Shown here piece by piece: positions 8,429-17,673 of a stretch of DNA of 64,000 bases; position 1 is the first letter of the stretch, and every line of letters starts with the position of its first letter. Source of the stretch: Streptomyces sp. HPF1205 (GTDB lineage Bacteria > Actinomycetota > Actinomycetes > Streptomycetales > Streptomycetaceae). The stretch covers positions 1-64,000 of the forward strand of contig NZ_JAINVH010000012.1 in the NCBI RefSeq assembly GCF_020400825.1, given 5' to 3'. Both the position numbers and the translations under genes were made by a program. The notes under the pieces are model-generated. The model was given only the letters and a program-made list of their open reading frames with translations, did not search any database and was not told the DNA's origin.

Positions 8429-8913
8429 AGCGGCACCGGCCCGGGCAGTTCGGCCGCGTACGCCTCTCCGACCACCTCGTGGAACCGCGCGAGCGCCCGC
8501 ACGCCCTGCGCGCGCAAGACGGGGTCGATGCGCGACAGGATGCGGCCGAACTCCTCGCGCCGCCAGGCCAGGACGCGTTCCACCAGCGCGGCTCCCCGCG
8601 CGCTCAGCTCCAGGGTGACCACGCTGCGGTGGTGCGGGTCGCCGCCGCGCGTCACATGTCCCGAGGCGGCCAGCCGGTCGGCCAGCCGGGTGACCGAGGA
8701 GGCGCCCATGCCGAGGGTGTGCGCGACCTTGGAGGACGGGCAGCGCCCCAGGTCGCGCAACGCCAGGAGCACCCGCATCTGCGGGAGCGAGACACCTTCG
8801 CCTGCCGCGTCCAAGCTGTGCAGCGCCACACCGACCAGGTCCCGTGCGGCGCGCTGGAACGCCTGGATCTCCTCGTCCGTGGGGGCCCGGCCCCCGCTCG
8901 CGTTATTCACCAT
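8425..8913 (-). CDS. MarR-family transcriptional regulator
   Basis: A 162-residue winged-helix repressor. The HTH and wing are seen in LPQMRVLLALRDLGRC, SSKVAHTLGMGASSVTRLAD, RLAASGHVTRGGDPHHRS and VVTLELSARGAALVE, with dimerisation helices at both ends. The ATG at 8913 (MVNNASGG) is chosen; an earlier in-frame start would run through the operator at 8920-8940. It is first in a two-gene operon with the ClC channel. Autoregulation through the inverted repeat just upstream is likely. The ligand is unknown. Confidence 0.88.
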   Translation of the reverse strand: MVNNASGGRAPTDEEIQAFQRAARDLVGVALHSLDAAGEGVSLPQMRVLLALRDLGRCPSSKVAHTLGMGASSVTRLADRLAASGHVTRGGDPHHRSVVTLELSARGAALVERVLAWRREEFGRILSRIDPVLRAQGVRALARFHEVVGEAYAAELPGPVPL

Positions 8914-8919
8914 GGCCGA

Positions 8920-8940
8920 AGTATTGCAGAAGGCAACACT
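8920..8940. promoter_or_regulatory. Probable MarR operator
   Basis: AGTATTGC-AGAAG-GCAACACT is an inverted repeat with 7 of 8 arm bases matching, ending 7 bp before the MarR ATG. Size and position fit a MarR autoregulatory site. It may also influence the divergent AraC gene that starts at 9038. Confidence 0.6.
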
Positions 8941-9037
8941 TGTCGAAGGGTAGTGTTTGGGGCGCAAAGAAGCGCTGGGGGCTCGGCGCGCCGCGTGAGG
9001 GGCCCCGTCCGGTCCGGCGCTGTGGGATGGTGGTTGC

Positions 9038-9457
9038 GTGACTTTGGAGGACCTCGTCCGGCTGCGCCGGGCCCGTGACCTGATGGACCGCGACTACGCC
9101 CAGCCGCTGGACGTCCCCGCGCTGGCGCGCGTCGCCGTGATGTCGTCGGGCCACTTCTCCCGCAGCTTCCGCGCCGCCTTCGGGGAGACGCCCTACAGCT
9201 ACCTCATGACCCGCCGGATCGAGCGGGCCAAGGCGCTGCTGCGGCGCGGCGACCTGACGGTCACCGAGGTGTGCTTCGCGGTCGGCTGCACCTCGCTGGG
9301 ATCCTTCAGCTCCCGGTTCACCGAGCTGGTCGGTGAGAGCCCGAGCGCCTACCGGGCCCGCCGCCATGACGCGGGCGCCGCGATCCCGGCCTGCGTCGCC
9401 AAGATCCACACCCGTCCGTCGCGCAACGGCCGGGCGGAATCCGCTTCCCGCCCGTAG
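9038..9457 (+). CDS. AraC-family regulator (stand-alone DNA-binding domain)
   Basis: A 139-residue protein that is almost entirely the double-HTH AraC domain: LDVPALARVAVMSSGHFSRS with FRAAFGETPYSYLM, and LTVTEVCFAVGCTSLGSFSS followed by FTELVGESPSAYR. There is no ligand domain. The GTG at 9038 is the only sensible start. It is 10 bp upstream of a glyoxalase-fold gene; this AraC-VOC pairing recurs in Streptomyces and suggests that the regulator controls its neighbour. Confidence 0.9.
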   Translation: MTLEDLVRLRRARDLMDRDYAQPLDVPALARVAVMSSGHFSRSFRAAFGETPYSYLMTRRIERAKALLRRGDLTVTEVCFAVGCTSLGSFSSRFTELVGESPSAYRARRHDAGAAIPACVAKIHTRPSRNGRAESASRP

Positions 9458-9467
9458 CGTGGCAGGC

Positions 9468-9884
9468 ATGGAGATCAGGCTTCAGCAGTGCTTCATCGCC
9501 GTCGACGACCACGACAAGGCGCTCGCGTTCTACCGGGACGTGCTCGGCATGGAAGTGCGCAACGACGTGCAGTTCGAGGGGATGCGCTGGGTGACGGTGA
9601 GCTCGCCGTCCCAGCCCGACGTGGAGATCGTCCTCGAACCGCCCCTCGCGGACCCGAACGCCTCGCCCGCCGACCGGCAGGCCATGGCGGAGCTCCTCGC
9701 CAAGGGCATGCTGCGCGGTGTCATCTTCAGGACCGACGACTGCGACGCCACCTTCGAGCGCATCCGCGCCGCGGGCGGCGAGGTGCTCCAGGAGCCGATC
9801 GACCAGCCGTACGGCGTGCGCGACTGCGCCTTCCGCGACCCCGCCGGGAACCTCCTGCGCTTCAACCAGTCCCGCACCCGCTGA
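9468..9884 (+). CDS. VOC/glyoxalase-fold metalloprotein
   Basis: A 138-residue vicinal-oxygen-chelate protein with two beta-alpha-beta-beta-beta units: [20 protein letters not shown] with [19 protein letters not shown], and [20 protein letters not shown] with [18 protein letters not shown]. The ATG at 9468 is chosen; an upstream frame overlaps the AraC gene. Family members are glyoxalases, dioxygenases or antibiotic-binding proteins, so the substrate is not predictable. It is probably co-transcribed with the AraC gene. Confidence 0.88.
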   Translation: MEIRLQQCFIAVDDHDKALAFYRDVLGMEVRNDVQFEGMRWVTVSSPSQPDVEIVLEPPLADPNASPADRQAMAELLAKGMLRGVIFRTDDCDATFERIRAAGGEVLQEPIDQPYGVRDCAFRDPAGNLLRFNQSRTR

Positions 9885-10170
9885 CGCCGCCTCCCCTTTC
9901 CTGTTTCGGGTTTCCCGCCCGCCGGCGGTTCGCCGTCCGCCCGCCGATGCTCCGCCGTCCGCCCGCCGGCGGTCCGCCTCCCCGTTCCCGCCCGGGTCTG
10001 AAGGAAAACTGCGGCCCCGCTTAAGAAATGCTCGATGGACCGGGGGCGGCATCCTGCGGCAGATTGCTGGCGTCGGCAGCCGGGAACGTACCGGCCGCGG
10101 CCGGGTGACCGCCGCGAGGCGCGCTTCGGCCCGCCCTGCCGCGGTGGCGCGGACGACAGGAGCCGGGACG

Positions 10171-11199
10171 TTGCAGGCGTTGGTCAAGGACAAGGCGGAG
10201 CCGGGACTCGCGCTCGCCGAGGTGCCCGAGCCGGTCATCGGCCCCGGCGACGTACTCATCAAAGTGCTGCGCACCGGCATCTGCGGCACCGACCTGCACA
10301 TACGCGCCTGGGACGGATGGGCGCGGCAGGCGGTGCGGACGCCCCTGGTGGTCGGGCACGAGTTCGTCGGCGAGGTCGTCGACACCGGCCGGGACGTCAC
10401 CGACATCAAGCCCGGCGACCGGGTCAGCGGCGAAGGCCACCTGGTCTGCGGCAAGTGCCGCAACTGCCTGGCCGGGCGCCGCCACCTGTGCCGCGCGACG
10501 GTCGGCCTCGGCGTCGGCCGCGACGGTGCCTTCGCCGAGTACGTGGCCCTGCCCGCCTCGAACGTGTGGGTGCACCGGGTGCCGGTCGACCTGGACGTGG
10601 CCGCCATCTTCGACCCGTTCGGCAACGCCGTGCACACAGCCCTGGCCTTCCCCCTGGTCGGCGAGGACGTCCTGATCACCGGCGCCGGCCCGATCGGCCT
10701 GATGGCCGCCGCGGTGGCCCGCCACGCCGGCGCCCGCAACGTCGTGATCACCGACATCAGCGAGCAGCGGCTGGAACTGGCCCGCAAGGTCGGCGTCAGC
10801 CTGGCACTGAACGTGACCGGCGCGACGATCGCCGACGGCCAGCGCGAACTGGGCCTGCGCGAGGGCTTCGACATCGGCCTGGAGATGTCCGGCCACCCCG
10901 ACGCACTGCGCGACATGGTCGCCAACATGACGCACGGCGGCCGGATCGCCATGCTCGGCCTGCCCACCCAGGAGTTCCCGGTCGACTGGGCACGGATCGT
11001 CACATCGATGATCACCATCAAGGGGATCTACGGCCGCGAGATGTTCGAGACCTGGTACGCCATGTCGGTGCTGCTGGAGGGCGGCCTCGACCTCGCGCCC
11101 GTGATCACGGGCCGCTACGGCTTCCGCGACTACGAGGCCGCCTTCGACGACGCCGCGAGCGGCCAGGGCGGCAAGATCGTCCTCGACTGGACCGCCTGA
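10171..11199 (+). CDS. tdh: L-threonine 3-dehydrogenase
   Basis: Oxidises L-threonine to 2-amino-3-ketobutyrate with NAD+. A TTG at 10171 is the start, 8 nt after AGGAG; 342 residues, normal length. Zinc medium-chain dehydrogenase features: catalytic ligands in TGICGTDLH and GHEFVGEV, structural four-Cys lobe [16 protein letters not shown], Rossmann motif [19 protein letters not shown]. The RIAMLGLP and [12 protein letters not shown] motifs are typical of Tdh rather than sorbitol dehydrogenase. The next gene, kbl, takes the product, which settles the assignment. Confidence 0.95.
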   Translation: MQALVKDKAEPGLALAEVPEPVIGPGDVLIKVLRTGICGTDLHIRAWDGWARQAVRTPLVVGHEFVGEVVDTGRDVTDIKPGDRVSGEGHLVCGKCRNCLAGRRHLCRATVGLGVGRDGAFAEYVALPASNVWVHRVPVDLDVAAIFDPFGNAVHTALAFPLVGEDVLITGAGPIGLMAAAVARHAGARNVVITDISEQRLELARKVGVSLALNVTGATIADGQRELGLREGFDIGLEMSGHPDALRDMVANMTHGGRIAMLGLPTQEFPVDWARIVTSMITIKGIYGREMFETWYAMSVLLEGGLDLAPVITGRYGFRDYEAAFDDAASGQGGKIVLDWTA

Positions 11200-11212
11200 C
11201 CGCCGCCCCGTC

Positions 11213-11262
11213 CGCAAGAACCCACGCAAGAACCCACGCAAGCACCCCACGCAAGCAACTGG
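11213..11262. repeat. Short tandem repeat between tdh and kbl
   Basis: Four head-to-tail copies of a 12-13 bp unit, CGCAAGAACCCA with variants, fill most of the 98-bp gap. They end before the kbl ribosome-binding site. They may be simple slippage, or may affect read-through into kbl. Confidence 0.75.
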
Positions 11263-11297
11263 CGCGAGCGACCCACGCCTCGAAAGGCAGGACCGAC

Positions 11298-12491
11298 ATG
11301 TTCGACTCCGTACGCGACGACCTGCGGGCCGGCCTGGAGGACATCCGCGCGGCCGGGCTGTACAAGCCCGAGCGCGTGATCGGCACCCCGCAGTCCGCGA
11401 CGGTGGCCGTGACCGCCGGCGGCCGCCCCGGCGAGGTCCTCAACTTCTGTGCGAACAACTACCTGGGCCTGGCCGACCACCCCGAGGTGGTCGCCGCCGC
11501 CCACGCCGGCCTGGAGCGCTGGGGCTACGGCATGGCGTCGGTGCGCTTCATCTGCGGCACCCAGGAGGTCCACAAGGAACTGGAGTCCCGCCTGTCGGCG
11601 TTCCTCGGTCAGGAGGACACGATCCTGTACTCCTCCTGCTTCGACGCCAACGGCGGGGTCTTCGAGACACTGCTCGACGAGCGGGACGCGGTCGTCTCCG
11701 ACGCGCTCAACCACGCGTCGATCATCGACGGCATCCGCCTGTCCAAGGCACGCCGCCTGCGCTACGCCAACCGCGACATGGCCGAGCTGGAGACCAGGCT
11801 CAAGGAGTGCCAGGACGCCCGGCGCCGCCTGATCGTAACCGACGGCGTGTTCTCCATGGACGGCTACGTGGCGCCGCTGCGCGAGATCTGCGACCTCGCC
11901 GACCGCTACGACGCCATGGTCATGGTCGACGACTCGCACGCGGTCGGCTTCGTCGGACCCACCGGCCGCGGCACCCCGGAGCTGCACGGCGTCATGGACC
12001 GCGTCGACATCGTCACCGGCACCCTGGGCAAGGCCCTCGGCGGCGCCTCCGGCGGCTACGTGGCCGCCCGCGCCGAGATCGTCGCCCTGCTGCGGCAGCG
12101 CTCGCGCCCGTACCTGTTCTCCAACACGCTCGCTCCCGTCATCGCCGCCGCCTCGCTGAAGGTCCTCGACCTGCTGGAGTCCGCGGGCGACCTGCGCGAG
12201 AAACTCGCCGCGAACACCGCGCTGTTCCGCCGAAGGATGGCCGCGGAGGGCTTCGACGTCCTGCCCGGCGACCACCCCATCGCGCCGGTCATGATCGGCG
12301 ACGCCGCCGAGGCCGGCCGCATGGCGGAGCTGCTGCTCGACCAGGGGGTGTACGTGATCGGCTTCTCGTACCCGGTCGTGCCGCACGGCAAGGCCCGCAT
12401 CCGCGTCCAGCTGTCGGCCGCCCACTCCACGGACGACGTCAACCGGGCGGTGGACGCCTTCGTCGCCGCACGGGCCCGCCTGGCGAACTGA
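11298..12491 (+). CDS. kbl: 2-amino-3-ketobutyrate CoA ligase (glycine C-acetyltransferase)
   Basis: PLP enzyme that splits 2-amino-3-ketobutyrate with CoA into glycine and acetyl-CoA, completing threonine breakdown begun by Tdh. 397 residues, normal length; ATG 11298 after AGGCAGGA. Alpha-oxoamine synthase motifs: [58 protein letters not shown], and the PLP-lysine motif [15 protein letters not shown]. It follows tdh by 98 bp on the same strand. A LysR gene lies downstream. Confidence 0.96.
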   Translation: MFDSVRDDLRAGLEDIRAAGLYKPERVIGTPQSATVAVTAGGRPGEVLNFCANNYLGLADHPEVVAAAHAGLERWGYGMASVRFICGTQEVHKELESRLSAFLGQEDTILYSSCFDANGGVFETLLDERDAVVSDALNHASIIDGIRLSKARRLRYANRDMAELETRLKECQDARRRLIVTDGVFSMDGYVAPLREICDLADRYDAMVMVDDSHAVGFVGPTGRGTPELHGVMDRVDIVTGTLGKALGGASGGYVAARAEIVALLRQRSRPYLFSNTLAPVIAAASLKVLDLLESAGDLREKLAANTALFRRRMAAEGFDVLPGDHPIAPVMIGDAAEAGRMAELLLDQGVYVIGFSYPVVPHGKARIRVQLSAAHSTDDVNRAVDAFVAARARLAN

Positions 12492-12581
12492 CGGCGGCGG
12501 GGGATCGGCGGGGGACCGGCGGCGGGGCGGGCGGCGGGGCGGGCGACCGGGCCGCCGTACCCGTCTGGGACAATCGTCCGC

Positions 12582-13664
12582 ATGATCGACGCACGGCGGC
12601 TGCACATCCTGCGTGCGGTGGCCGACCACCGCACCGTGACGGCCGCGGCCGCGGCGCTCTACCTCACCCCCTCCGCGGTCTCCCAGCAGCTCACCGCGCT
12701 GGAACAGGAGACCGGCCACCGGCTGGTCGAGCGCGGCGCGCGCGGGGTGCGGCTCACGGCGGCCGGCGAGATCCTGCTCGACCACACGCACGCGGTGCTC
12801 GCCCAACTGGAACGCGCGGAGGCCGAACTCGCCGCCTACGGCACGGGCGAGGCCGGCACGGTCACGGTCGCGTCGTTCGCCACCGGCATCGGCCTGGTTC
12901 TCGCCCCCGCCCTCGCCCGCCTCGCGCGGACCGCGCCCGGCATCCGGCTGAAGGTCCGCGATGCCGAGGGCGACGCCAGCCTGCCGATGGTGCTGGGCCG
13001 CCAGGTCGACATCGCGGTCGCGGTCGAGTACCGCGGCGCGCCCGGCGCCGGCGACCCGCGCCTGACGCATGTCCCGCTGTACGCCGAGCCCTTCGACGCG
13101 GTGCTGCCGGTCGCGCACGGGCTCGCGGGCCAGTCACGGGTGGCCCTGTCGGGACTCGCCGAGGACGAGTGGATCGGCCCGTACCCCGGCAACCCGTGTC
13201 ACGACGTCGTCGTGCTGGCCTGCGAGCACGCCGGGTTCCAGCCGCGTGTCGAGCACTCCTCCGACGACTTCCGTGCCGTCGTCGCCCTCGCCTCGGCGGG
13301 CGCGGGCGTGGCCCTGGTGCCGCGCTCGGCCCTGGCCGGCGTGGACCTGGCCGACGTGGTCGTCCGCCCCGTCGACGGCGTCGCCCCCACCCGCCGTGTC
13401 TTCGCGGCCGTCCGCCGCGGGGCCGAGGAACACCCGCTGATCCGCCCGGTGCTCGACGCTCTGCGAGAGGCGGCCCCGGTACGCACGGCCGTGTCCGGAA
13501 CGGGCGTCCCGGGAGCCGGCGTCTCGGGAGCAAGCCTGCCGGAAGCGGGCGTGCCCGGTGATGTGCTGTCCGAAGCAGGCGTGCCCGGTGATGTCCTGTC
13601 CGGCGACGGCGGTCCCGCCGTGGTCGCTCCCGCCGGGGGCCCGCCCGCGGGCCGGCACTCCTGA
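12582..13664 (+). CDS. LysR-family transcriptional regulator with a repetitive C-terminal tail
   Basis: ATG 12582. The N-terminal HTH is clear: RRLHILRAVADHRTVTAAAA with LTPSAVSQQLTALEQETGHR. The periplasmic-binding-like effector domain spans about residues 85-295. The last 60 residues form a low-complexity Gly/Val/Pro/Ser tail with a 10-residue repeat (EAGVPGDVLS), unusual for the family, which normally ends near residue 300. It stands 90 bp after kbl on the same strand and could be part of that transcript, but a target cannot be shown. Confidence 0.9.
   Translation: MIDARRLHILRAVADHRTVTAAAAALYLTPSAVSQQLTALEQETGHRLVERGARGVRLTAAGEILLDHTHAVLAQLERAEAELAAYGTGEAGTVTVASFATGIGLVLAPALARLARTAPGIRLKVRDAEGDASLPMVLGRQVDIAVAVEYRGAPGAGDPRLTHVPLYAEPFDAVLPVAHGLAGQSRVALSGLAEDEWIGPYPGNPCHDVVVLACEHAGFQPRVEHSSDDFRAVVALASAGAGVALVPRSALAGVDLADVVVRPVDGVAPTRRVFAAVRRGAEEHPLIRPVLDALREAAPVRTAVSGTGVPGAGVSGASLPEAGVPGDVLSEAGVPGDVLSGDGGPAVVAPAGGPPAGRHS
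13542..13601 (+). repeat. Two 30-bp tandem repeats in the LysR C-terminal tail
   Basis: Units at 13542-13571 and 13572-13601 differ at two positions and each encode EAGVPGDVLS. Shorter relatives (GAGVSG, GVPGAG) lie just upstream, so the tail appears to have grown by slippage. Confidence 0.85.
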
Positions 13665-13804
13665 CCCGGGCCAGGAGCGACGGGACGGGGTGCCGCTCGG
13701 CCGGTGGCGCCTCGCCGCGCGGCCGGCGACCGAGCGTCCCCGCCGGCCGGGAGGCGGAGCGTCGGGCACGGCGGGGCGCGGTGCCCGACGGTAGGGTTCG
13801 TGGC

Positions 13805-15001
13805 ATGCCGGAAGCCCCGCTCCGCCCCGTGCCGTTCGCCGCGCGGACCGGTCCCGCCGCCCTGGAGGACCTGCGGGCGCGGCTGCGCGCGACCCGCTGG
13901 CCGGACGCGCCCGAGGACGCCGGGTGGTCCCTCGGGACGGACCTCGCGTACCTGCGTGAGCTCGTCGCCTACTGGGCCGACGGGTTCGACTGGCCTGCGC
14001 AGGAGGAGACGCTCGGACGGCTCCCGCGCTTCCGGGTCCGGCTCGGCGGGCTGGGGATCCACTTCGCGCACGTCCGGGCGGCCGGTCCCGCCGGAGTCGC
14101 CATGCCGCTGGTCCTCAGCCACGGCTGGCCCGACTCGTTCTGGCGGTACGCGAAGGTCGTCCCGCTGCTCACCGACCCCGGCGCGCACGGCGCCGACCCC
14201 GCCGACGCGTTCGACGTGGTCGTTCCCGACATGCCGGGCTACGGGTACTCCGACCGCCCTACCGGGCGGCCGCTGGACTCCATCGCCGTCGCCGGGCTGT
14301 GGGCCGAACTCATGAGCGTCCTCGGCTACGAGCGGTTCGGCGCGGCGGGCGGCGACATCGGCAGCCACGTCAGCCGCTACCTCGCGCTCGACCACCCCGA
14401 CCGGGTCGTGGCCGTCCACCGCACCGACGCGGGCGTACCCGTCTTCACCGGTGACCCGGCCGACCTCGCGCCCGAGGAGAGGGCCCTGCTGGACGACGTC
14501 GCGGCCTGGGGCGCCGCGGAGGGCGCGTACGCGGCCGTGCACCGCACCAAGCCGCAGACCGCCGCCGTCGGCCTCACCGACTCCCCGGCCGGGCTCGCCG
14601 CGTGGATCGTGGAGAAGCTCCGCGCGTGGAGCGACTGCGGCGGCGACATCGAACGCAGCTTCACCAAGGACGAGATCCTCACCAACGTCACGATCTACTG
14701 GCTCACCGGCACCATCGCCTCCTCCATGCGGATGTACGGCGCGAACGGCGCGATCGCACCCGCGCAGCTCGCCCGCAGGGTCGAGGTGCCGTCCGGGTTC
14801 TCGCTCTTCCCCGGCGACCTCGTCCGCCCGCCCCGGGCCTGGCTGGAACGCACCACGAACCTCGTGCGGCTGACCGAACCGCCGCGCGGCGGCCACTTCG
14901 CGCCCTTCGAGGAGCCCGAGCTCTACGCACAGGAGTTGCGCGACTTCTTCCGCCCCTTCCGCACCGCCTGGGCACAGGCGCGGGCAGAGGCACCGGCGTA
15001 G
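13805..15001 (+). CDS. Epoxide hydrolase (microsomal-type alpha/beta hydrolase)
   Basis: 398 residues, starting at ATG 13805. The N-terminal EHN domain (about 1-110) covers the fold, including LRARLRATRWPDAPEDAGW. The core has the oxyanion motif LSHGWPDSFW, the nucleophile Asp in GAAGGDIGSHVS, and the catalytic His in GGHFAPFEEPE. This arrangement is typical of bacterial EPHX1-like hydrolases that open epoxides to diols in the cytoplasm. It is monocistronic and converges on the YrdB-like gene. A second member of this family lies at 62505-63602. Confidence 0.92.
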   Translation: MPEAPLRPVPFAARTGPAALEDLRARLRATRWPDAPEDAGWSLGTDLAYLRELVAYWADGFDWPAQEETLGRLPRFRVRLGGLGIHFAHVRAAGPAGVAMPLVLSHGWPDSFWRYAKVVPLLTDPGAHGADPADAFDVVVPDMPGYGYSDRPTGRPLDSIAVAGLWAELMSVLGYERFGAAGGDIGSHVSRYLALDHPDRVVAVHRTDAGVPVFTGDPADLAPEERALLDDVAAWGAAEGAYAAVHRTKPQTAAVGLTDSPAGLAAWIVEKLRAWSDCGGDIERSFTKDEILTNVTIYWLTGTIASSMRMYGANGAIAPAQLARRVEVPSGFSLFPGDLVRPPRAWLERTTNLVRLTEPPRGGHFAPFEEPELYAQELRDFFRPFRTAWAQARAEAPA

Positions 15002-15025
15002 GCCCCGGCGGGCCGGCCGAACGCG

Positions 15026-15042
15026 GGCGGCGGACCGCCGCC
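15026..15042. terminator. Short hairpin between convergent genes
   Basis: GGCGGCGG-A-CCGCCGCC lies in the 43-bp gap between the epoxide hydrolase and the minus-strand YrdB-like gene. It could terminate both transcripts. Confidence 0.45.
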
Positions 15043-15044
15043 GG

Positions 15045-15437
15045 TCAGGACGCGACCGGGGTCCTGCCGCGGAACGTCTCCGCCGCGGCCGTGTTGGCCA
15101 CCACGACGACCGCCATGGCGACGGCGGCGGCGGGATGCCCCACCCCGTACAGCGCCGCCGCACCGCCGCCCAGCACCACCGCCTTGACGAGGAGCACCAG
15201 CGGCAGCCCCGGCCGCAGCCGGGCCCTGGGCGCGGCGAACAACGCCCACAGCACGATGGCCGCCAGCGGCGCTCCCAGGCCGAGCAGGACCCGCGCGAGC
15301 AGCCCGTGGCCGGTGGCGAATCCCCACCATCCCAAGGCCGCCAGCGCGGCCAGTTCGAGGAGGAACGCCAGGAACTCGTTGGCGGCGAACCACGGCCGGC
15401 CGTCGATCACGACCGGGGTTCGCGGGTCTGTCGGCAT
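15045..15437 (-). CDS. YrdB/DUF2568-family small membrane protein
   Basis: 130 residues, ATG 15437. Four predicted membrane helices: NEFLAFLLELAALAALGWWG, LLARVLLGLGAPLAAIVLWA, LPLVLLVKAVVLGGGAAAL and AAAVAMAVVVVANTAAAE. The pattern NEFLAFLLELAALAALGWWG and ALFAAPRARLR matches YrdB-family proteins as I recall them. Function is unknown. It is monocistronic on the minus strand. Confidence 0.75.
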   Translation of the reverse strand: MPTDPRTPVVIDGRPWFAANEFLAFLLELAALAALGWWGFATGHGLLARVLLGLGAPLAAIVLWALFAAPRARLRPGLPLVLLVKAVVLGGGAAALYGVGHPAAAVAMAVVVVANTAAAETFRGRTPVAS

Positions 15438-15573
15438 GGCGCTCGTCCCGGTCCTCTCCGCAGGATGGTGCGTGGGTACGGCGTGCGGCCGAGCCGCACG
15501 CGTCGCATGATCGCGACGGGCCCCTGTATACCGCATCCTTGCCCCGGGCGTCCGCCCGGCGGGAAAGACGTGA

Positions 15574-15597
15574 GAGGGCGGCCGCCGGGCCGCCCTC
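15574..15597 (-). terminator. Terminator of the GAPDH gene
   Basis: GAGGGCGGC at 15574-15582 pairs perfectly with GCCGCCCTC at 15589-15597 across a 6-nt loop, 17 bp after the gap stop codon. Confidence 0.75.
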
Positions 15598-15613
15598 CTT
15601 GCCTGCGCGCAGG

Positions 15614-16612
15614 TCAGTGCGCGGCGAGCAGTTCCAGCGTGTCGACGACGCGGTTCGAGAAGCCCCACTCGTTGTCGTACCAGGCGACGACCTTGACGTG
15701 GCGCCCGTCGACGCGGGTCAGCGCCGAGTCGAAGATCGACGAGGCCGGGTTGCCGGTGATGTCGGACGACACCAGGGCGTCCTGCGAGTACTCCAGGATC
15801 CCGGCCAGCGGTCCCTGCGCGGCCGCGCGGTAGGCCTCCAGCACCTCGTCGCGCGTCACGTCCCGGGCGACGGTGGTGTTGAGCTCGACGATCGAGCCCA
15901 CCGGCACCGGCACGCGGATCGAGTCGCCCGACAGCTTGCCGTCGAGGTTCGGCAGCACGAGGCCGATCGCCTTGGCGGCGCCCGTCGTGGTCGGCACGAT
16001 GTTGACGGCGGCGGCGCGGGCGCGGCGGGCGTCGCGGTGCGGGCCGTCCTGCAGGTTCTGCTCCTGCGTGTAGGCGTGCACGGTCGTCATGAAGCCGTGC
16101 TCGATCCCGGCCAGTTCGTCGAGCACGAAGGCCAGCGGCGCGAGCGCGTTGGTCGTGCAGGACGCGTTGGACACGACGGTGTGCCGGGCCGGGTCGTACG
16201 CGTCGGTGTTGACGCCGAGGGCGAGCGTGACGTCGGCCCCGTCCGACGGCGCGCTGACCAGCACCTTCCGCGCACCCGCGGCCAGGTGGGCGCGGGCGGC
16301 CTTGGCCGAGGTGAAGCGGCCGGTCGACTCCAGCGCGATGTCCACGCCCAGGTCGGCCCACGGCAGCCGGCCCGGCTCGCGCTCGGCGAGCACCTTGATG
16401 CGCCGGCCGTCCACCACCAGGGTGTCCCCCTCGGCGCTCACCGGGCGGCCGAGCCGGCCGGCGGTGGTGTCGAAGGCGAGCAGCCGCGCGAGGGCGGCCG
16501 GCTCGGTGAGGTCGTTGACGGCCACGACCTCCAGGTCGCTGCCGCGTTCCAGCATGGCGCGCAGGACATTGCGTCCGATGCGGCCGAATCCGTTGATGGC
16601 GATGCGAGTCAT
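15614..16612 (-). CDS. gap: Glyceraldehyde-3-phosphate dehydrogenase (type I)
   Basis: Interconverts glyceraldehyde-3-phosphate and 1,3-bisphosphoglycerate with NAD. 332 residues; ATG 16612 follows GAAGGGA. NAD-binding INGFGRIGRNVLRAM, active-site SNASCTTNALAP with the catalytic Cys, AYTQEQNLQDGPHRDARRAR, GAAKAIGLVLPNLDGKLSG and YDNEWGFSNRVVDTLELL are all present. No other glycolytic gene is adjacent, so it may be an additional paralogue outside the main gap-pgk-tpi cluster. A GlxA-type regulator lies directly upstream on the same strand. Confidence 0.96.
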   Translation of the reverse strand: MTRIAINGFGRIGRNVLRAMLERGSDLEVVAVNDLTEPAALARLLAFDTTAGRLGRPVSAEGDTLVVDGRRIKVLAEREPGRLPWADLGVDIALESTGRFTSAKAARAHLAAGARKVLVSAPSDGADVTLALGVNTDAYDPARHTVVSNASCTTNALAPLAFVLDELAGIEHGFMTTVHAYTQEQNLQDGPHRDARRARAAAVNIVPTTTGAAKAIGLVLPNLDGKLSGDSIRVPVPVGSIVELNTTVARDVTRDEVLEAYRAAAQGPLAGILEYSQDALVSSDITGNPASSIFDSALTRVDGRHVKVVAWYDNEWGFSNRVVDTLELLAAH

Positions 16613-16716
16613 GAGTTGTGTCCCTTCGTTCGCCACCAGGTTCGCCCGAGGCGGCGGCGCGCGGCCCCGGCGAGAGCGCCATGGTTCGCAAGGATCGCGC
16701 CACGCCCGGCGGGCCG

Positions 16717-17673
16717 CTACTCGCCCTTGGTGAAGGTCCGCCGGTACTCGCTGGGCGTGGTGCCCAGCAGGCGCTGGAAGTGCAGCCGCAGATTCGTGCC
16801 CGTGCCCAGACCGACGTCGGCGGCGATCCGCTCGACGCTGCGCCCGGAGCGCTCCAGCAGCTCACGCGCCAGGTCGACCCGGGCACGCATCACCCACTGC
16901 ATCGGGGTGTACCCGGTGTCCTCCACGAAGCGCCGGGAGAACGTGCGCGGCGACACCGCCGCGTGCCTGGCCAGCAGTTGCAGCGTCAGGGGCTCCCCGA
17001 GCCGGTGCAGCGCCCACTCCCGGGTGGCGGCGAACCGCTCGCCGAGCGGTTCCGGCACGCTGCGCGGCACGTACTGGGCCTGGCCGCCGCTGCGGTACGG
17101 GGCCGCGACCAGGCGCCGGGCCGCGTGGTTCGACGCGGCCACCCCGAGGTCGGCGCGCAGGATGTGCAGGCACAGGTCGATTCCCGAGGCCGCCCCCGCC
17201 GACGAGAGCACACCGCCCTCGTCCACGAACAGGACGTTCTCGTCGACGCGTACCAGCGGGTGCTTCGCCGCGAGCGCCCGCGTGTAGTGCCAGTGCGTCG
17301 TCGCCCGCCTGCCGTCCAGCAGTCCGGTGGCGGCGAGCGCGAACGCCCCGGTGGAGATGGCCGCCAGCCGCGCGCCCCGCGCGTGCGCGGCGACCAGCGC
17401 GTCCACCACGGCGGGCGGCGGATCCTCGCGGTCGGGGAACCGGTAGCCGGGGATGAAGACGAGTTCGGCCCAGGCCAGCGCGTCCAGGCCGTGGGCGACG
17501 TGGTACGACAGCCCGTCGCCGCCGGTCACGAGCCCGGCGGCCGCACCGCACACCCGCACCTCGTACGGCATGCTCGCGCGCGTGCTGAAGACCTGCGCGG
17601 GGATGCCGACGTCGAGGGGCTTGGCTCCTTCGAGGACGAGGACGGCGACGCGATGCAGACGGGAGGCGGCCAC
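16717..17673 (-). CDS. GlxA-type AraC regulator (DJ-1/PfpI domain plus AraC HTH)
   Basis: 318 residues, GTG 17673. The N-terminal DJ-1/PfpI-like domain (about 1-190) includes VAVLVLEGAKPLDVGIPAQV, LVFIPGYRFPDRE and AAISTGAFALAATGLLDG; the Cys of true DJ-1 enzymes is replaced (STGAF), so it is probably a ligand sensor. The C-terminal AraC domain has LTLQLLARHAAVSPRTFSRR, TGYTPMQWVMRARVD and VERIAADVGLGTGTNLRLHF. It lies 104 bp upstream of gap on the same strand and may control it. Effector unknown. Confidence 0.9.
   Translation of the reverse strand: MAASRLHRVAVLVLEGAKPLDVGIPAQVFSTRASMPYEVRVCGAAAGLVTGGDGLSYHVAHGLDALAWAELVFIPGYRFPDREDPPPAVVDALVAAHARGARLAAISTGAFALAATGLLDGRRATTHWHYTRALAAKHPLVRVDENVLFVDEGGVLSSAGAASGIDLCLHILRADLGVAASNHAARRLVAAPYRSGGQAQYVPRSVPEPLGERFAATREWALHRLGEPLTLQLLARHAAVSPRTFSRRFVEDTGYTPMQWVMRARVDLARELLERSGRSVERIAADVGLGTGTNLRLHFQRLLGTTPSEYRRTFTKGE

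Noticed and set aside
6281-8953. A long plus-strand frame opposite the ClC and MarR genes
   Set aside because: Low-complexity Arg/Gly/His/Gln sequence; the minus-strand frames match well-known families.
11130-13118. A 662-codon minus-strand frame opposite kbl and LysR
   Set aside because: Antisense to two clear genes, with no motif of its own.
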